Virus record (IMG/VR): IMGVR_UViG_3300035117_000128
Span: 1 to 25,371 of that record
From: a virus
DNA: 25,371 bases
Reading direction: 5' to 3' (one strand)
How positions within the stretch are numbered: position 1 is the first letter of the stretch; every line of letters starts with the position of its first letter. This document shows, piece by piece, positions 1-4,771 of this stretch. The notes under the pieces were generated by a model that saw only the letters and a program-made list of their open reading frames with translations, searched no databases and was not told the DNA's origin. The position numbers were made by a program, and so were the translations under genes.

Positions 1-361
1 GCTCTCGATGCACGAACACGAGCAGGACCTGGTGCCCCGTCTTTTCCTGCACGTTTGCATAGTGCGCGTACTTGCTCCGGTCGATGCCTGTGGTCGGAAT
101 ATTCAGATGACGCGTTCCTCCCTGAAACAAACCGCAAGTGCTTTTGAATTTGCACTCCACCCACGCTGAAAGTCCGCCCGGCCACCATGATTGAAGGTCA
201 GGCAGCACGAGGTCCTGCGCCCAGCCATGCAGCATCGGTGCTACATCGCCCCCGTCATTTACGACCGAGACCAAGCACCCGCCATTGCGCAACTTGGTGG
301 CGATTTTCAATTCCGTAACTCGCCCAGTTCGAAATTCCCAACTGGTCTTCAGGGTTGCCAC
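1..361 (-). CDS. PD-(D/E)XK-type nuclease, partial (C-terminus beyond window)
   Basis: The frame is open from a GTG at 361 to the window edge, giving 120 residues. It reads as a PD-(D/E)XK nuclease fold: Glu17 in the first helix, then LPD with Asp55, then WVECKFKS with Glu69 and Lys71. A C-terminal GIDRSKYAHYANVQ stretch follows, typical of phage resolvase or VRR-like nucleases that cut or process DNA. The GTG start overlaps the 3' end of the methyltransferase gene by 13 nt and follows a weak GGGAAG site. It is the last visible gene of the early minus operon. The fold call rests on the spaced acidic/lysine motif. The exact substrate (Holliday junction, dsDNA end or other) cannot be told. Confidence 0.8.
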   Translation of the reverse strand, partial: MATLKTSWEFRTGRVTELKIATKLRNGGCLVSVVNDGGDVAPMLHGWAQDLVLPDLQSWWPGGLSAWVECKFKSTCGLFQGGTRHLNIPTTGIDRSKYAHYANVQEKTGHQVLLVFVHRE

Positions 362-1263
362 GCTTCCCACCACACGACTGACGGCCCGTACTGCTCGCCC
401 ATAACCACCGCACAACTCGGAAAGGGCGCCGCGTCCTCTCCATCATCGAAGTGCAGACGCCCACGAAGGAAACGCACCTCACCCCAGCGGCAGTAGTCCC
501 ACCACCAGGCGGTGTCGACTCGAGCGGGAACCAGACACACCACCACCGCGCCTGCCTTCGCGCTCTCATATGCCTTGGAAACCCACTGGTCGATAGTGCG
601 ACCGTAGGGCGGATTCATAAAACATCGGCCATACCACGGTTGCGCGAGTCCATCGTCGGCAGGCGTGTAGTAGCGTTCGCACTTTGCCGACCAGTCCTGC
701 GCGCACACGTCCAACTCGAACTCAAACTCCTCGTTAAGCAAGTCGAACAACCGCTGGGGTGTAGCCCAATCGCCGCGGTCGCTCGAGTACAGCCCGTCAG
801 TCTTCGCTTGTTTCAGGAAATAACTGACCGACAGCCGCTCGCCTTCGCACGCCGAAAGAATCCGCTCGCGGCGCTCAACTGGTACAGCTCCCATTTCAAG
901 CCAGCGGTCGCCGATATCCTTACTGGCACCGACCTCCATCAGAGCCGATTGACGTTGTGTCAAAGAATTCGCGGTAACGTTCCGCGAATTCTTTCGACCG
1001 GGCTGTTTCGGCAGGCGTGCTAGCAGTTCGCCTGCACGGCATTCGCACTCAATCTGCGCGATAGTGGCGAGGTTGACCTTCTCTTGACCCAATCCCGCAC
1101 GTTCGGCCCAAACGCGATAGGAGGCACTCAGGTCCGCACCCGCCTTGGCGTCCACCACGGTTTCAATCTGCTCGGCCAGCGCTCGCACGCGCGCAACCTT
1201 CGCCATGTAATCGTGCTCGTCGCGGACAGCGAGGTCCAACTCAGCATGCATTGATCGCGTCAT
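349..1263 (-). CDS. Phage Dam-type DNA N6-adenine methyltransferase with N-terminal accessory domain
   Basis: 304 aa. The C-terminal half (about 160-304) matches the phage Dam family (DNA N-6-adenine methyltransferase): GDWATPQRLFDLL, LDVCA, and the catalytic NPPY at 217-220, followed by AVVVCLVPARVDTAWW and RFLRGRL. It would methylate adenine using S-adenosylmethionine. The N-terminal half (about 1-155) resembles the helical domain found in many phage ParB-like or methyltransferase fusions (AGELLARLP, then VGASKDIGDRWLEM), probably for DNA binding. The start overlaps the upstream stop as ATGA. The methyltransferase may protect phage DNA from host restriction or regulate expression. A perfect 13-bp inverted repeat lies in the coding region at the inter-domain linker (residues about 90-101). 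Confidence 0.9.
   Translation of the reverse strand: MTRSMHAELDLAVRDEHDYMAKVARVRALAEQIETVVDAKAGADLSASYRVWAERAGLGQEKVNLATIAQIECECRAGELLARLPKQPGRKNSRNVTANSLTQRQSALMEVGASKDIGDRWLEMGAVPVERRERILSACEGERLSVSYFLKQAKTDGLYSSDRGDWATPQRLFDLLNEEFEFELDVCAQDWSAKCERYYTPADDGLAQPWYGRCFMNPPYGRTIDQWVSKAYESAKAGAVVVCLVPARVDTAWWWDYCRWGEVRFLRGRLHFDDGEDAAPFPSCAVVMGEQYGPSVVWWEAWQP
962..994. repeat. Perfect 13-bp inverted repeat inside the Dam gene
   Basis: AAAGAATTCGCGG (962-974) and CCGCGAATTCTTT (982-994) are exact reverse complements around a 7-nt loop. They lie in the methyltransferase coding sequence where it encodes a low-complexity linker, so the protein places little constraint there. The structure could be an mRNA hairpin or a protein-binding site. 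No T-tract follows on either strand, so it is not a normal terminator. Confidence 0.85.
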
Positions 1264-1463
1264 CGCGGCTCTCGCTCGAAGCGCAGGAAGTACTCGGCTT
1301 TGGACATGGGCCGCGTGCCCTGCTTACGGTCGAACCAGTAGGTCCGCAGCGCCTGGGCGGTCCGGCGGAACGCGTGCCGATTCGGCAGACAGTTAGACGA
1401 GCACCGCCCGCGCAACGGGTAGTGCACCGGACACATCCCTCGTATCACCCAACTCGCAGGCAT
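1260..1463 (-). CDS. Small Cys-containing hypothetical protein
   Basis: 67 aa, family not recognised. The N-terminal half has CPVHYPLRGRCSSNC (Cys/His at about 11, 14, 21, 25), a plausible metal-binding knuckle. The C-terminal half is basic and aromatic (RTYWFDRKQGTRPMSKAEYFLRFE). Its ATG lies one base after the annealing-protein stop (TGA-C-ATG), and its own stop overlaps the methyltransferase start as ATGA. That tight coupling is the main reason to call it a real gene. It may bind DNA or a partner in the recombination/methylation cassette, but this is only inferred from position. Confidence 0.7.
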   Translation of the reverse strand: MPASWVIRGMCPVHYPLRGRCSSNCLPNRHAFRRTAQALRTYWFDRKQGTRPMSKAEYFLRFEREPR

Positions 1464-1464
1464 G

Positions 1465-2283
1465 TCAGGGCATCGCCGGGCTGGTGAGGCCCGGCTCCGC
1501 CTCTGACCGCTCTTCTGCCCCTGCAGCAGCGAGAGCGTTGATACGTGACTGGAGCTCGAGCCCGCGTTCGGTGATCTCCTCTTCGGTCATCTCCGGCGAG
1601 ATCACCCACACCGACGCGTCCTGGACGACACCGGCATGCCGAGCGCGCGTGAGGAGCGCCCCGTAGCGATCGAGCAGTTTGCCGCGCCGGTCGGATTGCA
1701 TGCGCGCCCGCGGCGCGTCATCAACGTAGCGCTCGGTCGTCGGCACGTACCGCTCCGGCTCCTGGTCGAGGACTTCGCCGGTGTTCGGATCGACCTGGAC
1801 CGGCATGGCGTACGGAATCGTCTCGAGCTCCGACTCGTCCGTCCATCCCAGCCCGCACAGCGACAAGGTGACCCTGCGCTTGGCCTTCGTCTCGGCCTTC
1901 ATCAGCGCATTCGCCAATGCGTCGCCGCGGAGTCCAGTGATCGCCACGGCGCCTGTCGACGAGTCCTGACGGCCCTCGCGATCGGTGGCGTACACCGTCA
2001 CTAGATGGATGTCGCCCACCGTGGAGCGCTCCTGGCGGGTGATGTTGACCCTATGCAATTTGCGTAGCTGGTCGGTGCACGACTTGGTGGCGTACAGCGT
2101 GAGCTTGCCGTTCAGGTTGATGTAGGCAAACGGCTGGGTGAGCTCGTTGAGCCCGAGAGAGCGACAAGTTTCGCGGTAATATGCGACGCGCTCGTCCGCG
2201 GTGAGCTTGGCCAGGTCGCCCTTGAGGACGACCGATTCGATGATGTCCGCTGGTGACTCGGCACGAGTCGCTAACTCGGTCAA
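1465..2283 (-). CDS. Putative phage ssDNA-annealing / recombination protein
   Basis: 272 aa from a TTG start. The start follows a strong GGAGG site 9 nt upstream and overlaps the preceding stop as TTGA. The core has LTADERVAYYRETCRSLGLN, TQPFAYINLNGKLTLYA, TKSCTDQLRK, GLRGDALANALMKAETKAKR and RVTLSLCGLG, followed by a variable acidic tail. This core recurs in many phage proteins that sit beside nucleases. I take it as a RecT/Erf/Rad52-like annealing protein on the basis of context and general resemblance, without a solved homologue to cite. With the PD-(D/E)XK nuclease two genes further on, it could form a nuclease-annealase recombination pair. Confidence 0.65.
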   Translation of the reverse strand: MTELATRAESPADIIESVVLKGDLAKLTADERVAYYRETCRSLGLNELTQPFAYINLNGKLTLYATKSCTDQLRKLHRVNITRQERSTVGDIHLVTVYATDREGRQDSSTGAVAITGLRGDALANALMKAETKAKRRVTLSLCGLGWTDESELETIPYAMPVQVDPNTGEVLDQEPERYVPTTERYVDDAPRARMQSDRRGKLLDRYGALLTRARHAGVVQDASVWVISPEMTEEEITERGLELQSRINALAAAGAEERSEAEPGLTSPAMP

Positions 2284-2438
2284 TTCGGGAATCCTCCATA
2301 GACCGTCAAAATCGCCGCGCCGACCGCGACGAACAGCAGCACCCAGGTCGCCAGGATCACGCCCTGCTCGAGCCGCCGCTGCCGGCGGTGAGCGCGCTCA
2401 TGGTCCCGCAAGAAATCACGCAATTCGTTGGTCGTCAC
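2280..2438 (-). CDS. Small single-span membrane protein
   Basis: 52 aa from a GTG that shares a base with the upstream stop (TAGTG). A longer ATG start at 2492 would overlap the lysozyme-like gene by 55 nt and looks less likely. The N-terminal half is charged and helical (LRDFLRDHERAHRRQRRLEQ). One hydrophobic segment follows (about 25-46, ILATWVLLFVAVGAAILTVY), with a short C-terminal tail. It lies directly after a secreted transglycosylase-like gene, so it could be a holin-like or enzyme-export partner. That role is inferred from position only. Confidence 0.7.
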   Translation of the reverse strand: MTTNELRDFLRDHERAHRRQRRLEQGVILATWVLLFVAVGAAILTVYGGFPN

Positions 2439-2902
2439 TAGCAGAGCCCTCGAGTCGAGAACTCGCGCCCGCGGCCGACGGTGAGCATCCACCTAGCGGC
2501 GGCGCGCGCGGCGACCGGGTCGAAGACGCTCAACCCGGCTTTGCCCTGCGGCGTCGTGCGCCAGGTCGACGGTAGGAATTGCAGCGGCCCGCTGGCGCCG
2601 GAGCGCGGGTTGACCGCGGAGGCCACGCCGTGCGACTCGTACCGCTCGAGACACAAGACGACGCGATCGAGCGCGTCAGGGACTGGCGGGGTGGATGCTG
2701 CGACCGGCAGTTCACCCACCCCGCGCAGGTATTCCCTTGGGCCGACGCCGGTTGTAGCGACAGCCCCGGCCAGATCCTGCGGGTCGACGTGCGCCTCGAG
2801 CGCCGCGGCGTCCAGCTCGTCGTCGGCGTGGATGCCCAGCGCTGCACCGCCGAGCACGCCGACGACGATGCCAAACACCATACCGACCGCCAGACGCGCC
2901 AT
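2438..2902 (-). CDS. Secreted transglycosylase / Rpf-like lysozyme
   Basis: 154 aa. An N-terminal hydrophobic segment (about 4-24) is a signal peptide or anchor. The second half (about 75-142) looks like the lysozyme-like fold of SLT transglycosylases and resuscitation-promoting factors: CLERYESHG with candidate catalytic Glu89, then AVNPRSGASG, LQFLPSTWR, and an AAARWML helix. It would cleave peptidoglycan glycan strands outside the membrane. Its start overlaps the zinc-finger gene stop as TGATG and its stop overlaps the small membrane protein start. A wall-cleaving enzyme in an operon of regulators and recombination genes is unusual. It may be a second lysin or act during lysogeny. Confidence 0.8.
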   Translation of the reverse strand: MARLAVGMVFGIVVGVLGGAALGIHADDELDAAALEAHVDPQDLAGAVATTGVGPREYLRGVGELPVAASTPPVPDALDRVVLCLERYESHGVASAVNPRSGASGPLQFLPSTWRTTPQGKAGLSVFDPVAARAAARWMLTVGRGREFSTRGLC

Positions 2903-3066
2903 CAGGCCGCACCCTCAGCGTCGGCCGGCCCGCCGATGCAGTCATGGCAGCGGGTCGGGACCAGCTCGTCGTGCGCGAGACAGAAGAAGCGCTCGCACAG
3001 CGGGCACCACGTCTCCGCGCGCTCGCTGCAGTCCGACTGCTGACACTTTTCGGGCACGGCGATCAT
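2902..3066 (-). CDS. 54-aa AN1-like zinc-finger protein
   Basis: Short ORF starting at an ATG that overlaps the previous stop as ATGA and ending in TGATG with the lysozyme-like gene. It carries eight or nine metal ligands: C8-x4-C13-x7-C21-x2-C24-x4-C29-x2-H32, then C40, H41 and C43. The second half (C-x2-C-x4-C-x2-H, then H-x-C) has the spacing of AN1 zinc fingers, known mostly from eukaryotes and archaea but also seen in small bacterial proteins. The tail is acidic and alanine-rich. The function is unknown. Binding to protein or nucleic acid is plausible. Confidence 0.75.
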   Translation of the reverse strand: MIAVPEKCQQSDCSERAETWCPLCERFFCLAHDELVPTRCHDCIGGPADAEGAA

Positions 3067-3290
3067 TCGTTTTCGAGCCACGCCACCAATTCCCTGGCCG
3101 TGTTCGTCATCGCGTGGACCGCGGGCACCAACTCAGCAAGCTCGGCGGTATCGCGGAGCACTTGCTTGCCACCCGCCTTCCAGGCCGCCCAATACATCTC
3201 CTCGAGCTGGTGGGACGGCTGTAGGCGGTGCTCAAGCACGTACTGCCAGTACGACGCGTCAATGCGCTCGTCGCGTTTGGTAGTAGTCAC
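3063..3290 (-). CDS. Hypothetical 75-aa helical protein
   Basis: 75 aa from a GTG three bases after the RHH gene stop. It is predicted mostly helical, with aromatic residues in the first half (IDASYWQYVLEHRL, LEEMYWAAWKAGGKQVL) and an amphipathic second half (RDTAELAELVPAVHAMTNTA). There are no cysteines, signal peptide or membrane segment. Its stop overlaps the AN1-like gene start as ATGA, which supports it as a real gene translated with its neighbours. No family is recognised. Confidence 0.7.
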   Translation of the reverse strand: MTTTKRDERIDASYWQYVLEHRLQPSHQLEEMYWAAWKAGGKQVLRDTAELAELVPAVHAMTNTARELVAWLENE

Positions 3291-3293
3291 GCG

Positions 3294-3458
3294 TCAGGCC
3301 GCGACGGTCTGGCGCTGCTCAGCTTCGTAGGAGGCGAGGATCTTTCGCAGCAGAAGAGCGGCCTGGTCGCCCGGCTGGCGGCGTTCCTCGGCGCTCAGCC
3401 GTCGCAGACGTTCGAAGCTCTCCTGGTCAAGTTTGACGTACAGAGCGCTGTTTGCCAT
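3294..3458 (-). CDS. Ribbon-helix-helix (Arc/CopG-like) DNA-binding protein
   Basis: 54 aa. Residues 4-45 fit an RHH fold: a short strand ALYVKL, then helix DQESFERLRRLSAEER and a second helix GDQAALLLRKILASYEAEQ. RHH dimers insert the strand into the DNA major groove and usually act as repressors. The gene follows the composite element at 3491-3525, whose inner end lies exactly 32 nt before this ATG. A possible -10 (AATACT, 12 nt before the ATG) sits 17 nt after TCGACG. It is therefore probably transcribed from its own regulated promoter as well as from the upstream HTH gene's promoter. Confidence 0.8.
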   Translation of the reverse strand: MANSALYVKLDQESFERLRRLSAEERRQPGDQAALLLRKILASYEAEQRQTVAA

Positions 3459-3490
3459 GACGCCAAGTATTCGCCACCGTCATGCCAGCG

Positions 3491-3525
3491 TCGACGCCTC
3501 TGATCGGACATTCGGCTGGAATGTC
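3491..3525 (-). promoter_or_regulatory. Composite regulatory element, copy 1 (GACATTCC-N13-ATCAGAGGCGTCGA)
   Basis: Read on the minus strand, GACATTCC (3525-3518), 13 nt, then ATCAGAGGCGTCGA (3504-3491). The same two blocks with the same 13-nt gap occur on the plus strand at 4543-4577. In both copies exactly 32 nt separate the element from the next ATG. The inner end could supply a -35 (TCGACG) with AATACT as -10, 17 nt downstream. It probably marks a shared operator/promoter for the RHH gene. Confidence 0.7.
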
Positions 3526-3532
3526 CGATCAG
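3500..3532. repeat. Perfect 14-bp palindrome (operator or hairpin)
   Basis: CTGATCGGACATTC (3500-3513) and GAATGTCCGATCAG (3519-3532) are exact reverse complements around GGCTG. It lies between the HTH gene stop (3541) and the RHH gene and overlaps composite element copy 1. The lack of a T-tract after it on the minus strand argues against a simple terminator. A repressor operator, or an RNA hairpin that separates the two genes, fits better. Confidence 0.8.
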
Positions 3533-3540
3533 GCGACAGA

Positions 3541-3870
3541 TCAGTCGCCGCGAATGGCTAACGCCCAGAATCGCAGAAAACCTTCCCATCCCGGCAAGTC
3601 TGCCCGCTCGAGCCAGCGACCGATCGTGCGCCCAGTGCAGCCAAACGCCTGCGCCGCATCAGCCTGGCGCGGAGGCAGGTCCGCCGCGGGGAGTCCTGCA
3701 GCCCACTCGCAGAGATCGACGAGGAACTCGAGCGGCCCATCCCACTTGGCCGTCACGCTTCGATGACCGCCCCTTCCCTGCCGAAGAGCAGCCGCAATCT
3801 GCTTTCGATCAGATGACGACAAGGCTGCCCCTTGAATCTCAGCCAGGATGCGCTCTGCTAATGGGTCCAT
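3541..3870 (-). CDS. HTH DNA-binding protein, first gene of the minus operon
   Basis: 109 aa from an ATG preceded by a good GAAGGGG site. The C-terminal part holds a helix-turn-helix at about 69-90 (QADAAQAFGCTGRTIGRWLERA), of the kind used in phage regulators and terminase-like adaptors. The N-terminal region is charged and helical (AERILAEIQ, DRKQIAAALRQG). It is divergent from another HTH gene at 4137 across a roughly 266-bp control region and is preceded by a LexA-type box. It is probably the switch protein that starts the early minus operon. Family membership beyond HTH is not recognised. Confidence 0.75.
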   Translation of the reverse strand: MDPLAERILAEIQGAALSSSDRKQIAAALRQGRGGHRSVTAKWDGPLEFLVDLCEWAAGLPAADLPPRQADAAQAFGCTGRTIGRWLERADLPGWEGFLRFWALAIRGD

Positions 3871-4136
3871 ACATCCCCTTCGACTAGAACACTTGTTCTT
3901 CTTTTTACTGCCTGGGCGTGTTGTTTGCCAGCATGTCCCCTACACGTAACACTTTTACATCCAAATGGTATGCGACGCCGGTATGCCAGTTGGCCTATCC
4001 TTTACGCCAACATCGCAGACATTCCACATAAGCATCCCCCGTGTTTCTGGCCTACGCACCCGACAGTCCGAGTAGATACCAGTGACGCATGGCTATACTG
4101 CGCCTCCAAGAGGAGGGAGCGGCCGTCTCCGCCGCC
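3871..4136. promoter_or_regulatory. Divergent control region between two HTH genes
   Basis: About 266 bp without a convincing gene, visibly richer in A/T than its surroundings. Besides the LexA-type box it holds a possible plus -10, TATACT (4094-4099), 37 nt before the ATG at 4137. A strong AGGAGG lies at 4111-4116. A plus ORF could start at ATG 4089, but the TATACT would then lie inside it. One isolated GACATTCC occurs at 4018-4025 without the second block of the composite element. Confidence 0.55.
3886..3899. promoter_or_regulatory. Candidate LexA (SOS) operator
   Basis: AGAACACTTGTTCT holds GAAC-N4-GTTC, the core of the LexA box known from Bacillus, Actinobacteria and some Chloroflexota. 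It lies 16 nt upstream of the HTH gene ATG, just after a weak promoter on the minus strand (CTGGCA, 18 nt, TAAAAA), so bound LexA would cover the transcription start. It suggests DNA-damage induction of the minus operon. It is a pattern match only. Confidence 0.55.
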
Positions 4137-4532
4137 ATGCCAGGCCAGCGACACAAACGTTTTCTGGATCGTCAGCAGTTTGTCGACGAAATGCTGGCTG
4201 CGGTCCGCGCTAATCCTGGTGCGGTCACTCAGGCTGGCTTGGCTCAAGCGCTTGGCCTGAGCGCACGGCAGCTATCGCGAGAACTGAAGGCCTTTGCGGT
4301 CCCTTGGCCGCCGAACGGTCGCCAGTCCTGGCACGAGCTCGCACAACGAGCTGCGCAATCACCGCCGGCCGACGCCTGGTTGATTACGTGCCGCGTGACC
4401 GCGGCAACCCTTGGTGATGCCGCGGCGAAGCTTCGAGCCGAGGACGGCGTCTTCATCATCGAAGCCAAGCGTCTCGAATCGGCATCAGTTCCGGCATCGA
4501 GCTGGCGTGTCCTGCTCTCGGACAAGCCGTAG
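4137..4532 (+). CDS. HTH DNA-binding protein, divergent regulator
   Basis: 131 aa from ATG 4137; an alternative ATG at 4089 would add 16 residues. An HTH lies at about 30-52 (VTQAGLAQALGLSARQLSRELKAF). The second part (about 62-128) has an alpha/beta look: HELAQRAAQ, AWLITCRV, GDAAAKLRAEDGVFIIEAKR, SWRVLLSD. The AGGAGG at 4111 is 20 nt from this ATG, which is too far unless a CGGC/GCCG hairpin between them shortens the gap. It diverges from the SOS-linked HTH gene and ends 10 nt before composite element copy 2. It is probably one half of the lysis/lysogeny or excision control. No family is recognised. Confidence 0.7.
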   Translation: MPGQRHKRFLDRQQFVDEMLAAVRANPGAVTQAGLAQALGLSARQLSRELKAFAVPWPPNGRQSWHELAQRAAQSPPADAWLITCRVTAATLGDAAAKLRAEDGVFIIEAKRLESASVPASSWRVLLSDKP

Positions 4533-4542
4533 ACACGCATTA

Positions 4543-4577
4543 GACATTCCGACGGTCTGTCGCATCAGAGGCGTCGA
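4543..4577 (+). promoter_or_regulatory. Composite regulatory element, copy 2 (GACATTCC-N13-ATCAGAGGCGTCGA)
   Basis: GACATTCC (4543-4550), 13 nt, then ATCAGAGGCGTCGA (4564-4577). It is the inverted partner of the copy at 3491-3525, with 22 of 22 block bases identical and the same gap. The next ATG (4610) is 32 nt away, as in copy 1. TCGAAT followed 17 nt later by CAGACT could be a weak promoter. Neither copy lies in a long ORF. Confidence 0.7.
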
Positions 4578-4609
4578 ATTGCGCCGTTGCTCGCCCCAGA
4601 CTGGTGAGC

Positions 4610-4771
4610 ATGGCCGATCGGGAACTGACACCGGATGAGCGGCTCTCGGAAGTAACCCGTCTGCTCGCGGAAGGCGCTCGCTTACTCCTGGAGAAGCGTC
4701 GCGCCCAGACGCCCACGACTGAAGCAGATCAAGCTGCGGCGGACAAAGCCGAGGCAAGTTCACGAAGTTGA
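4610..4771 (+). CDS. 53-aa helical protein downstream of composite element
   Basis: Starts ATG GCC GAT after a GGTGAG site and ends at TGA 4769-4771. Residues 5-30 form one amphipathic helix (ELTPDERLSEVTRLLAEGAR, then LLLEKRR). The rest is an Ala/Glu/Asp-rich tail. Short proteins with this helix are often found next to integrase genes, but no function is known to me. It runs toward the integrase and overlaps its 3' end by 43 nt, tail to tail, so the two transcripts are complementary there. The shared upstream element suggests co-regulation with the RHH gene. It could be an excision helper or a small regulator (inference). Confidence 0.65.
   Translation: MADRELTPDERLSEVTRLLAEGARLLLEKRRAQTPTTEADQAAADKAEASSRS

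Noticed and set aside
2481-3224. Plus-strand 247-codon frame
   Set aside because: It is a Ser/Arg/Ala-rich shadow of the lysozyme-like and AN1-like genes, which overlap tightly on the minus strand.
3395-3589. Minus-strand 64-codon frame spanning the palindrome
   Set aside because: It overlaps the RHH gene in another frame and crosses the regulatory palindrome. The RHH frame is clearly the coding one.
4018-4025. Third GACATTCC in the divergent control region
   Set aside because: The second block of the composite element is absent at the right distance, and one 8-mer match is expected by chance in a window of this size.
3491-4577. Inverted elements as integrase att sites
   Set aside because: An inverted pair in one molecule would invert, not integrate, and the two blocks sit at promoter distance from genes. 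A regulatory role is simpler, though inversion was kept as an alternative in the findings.
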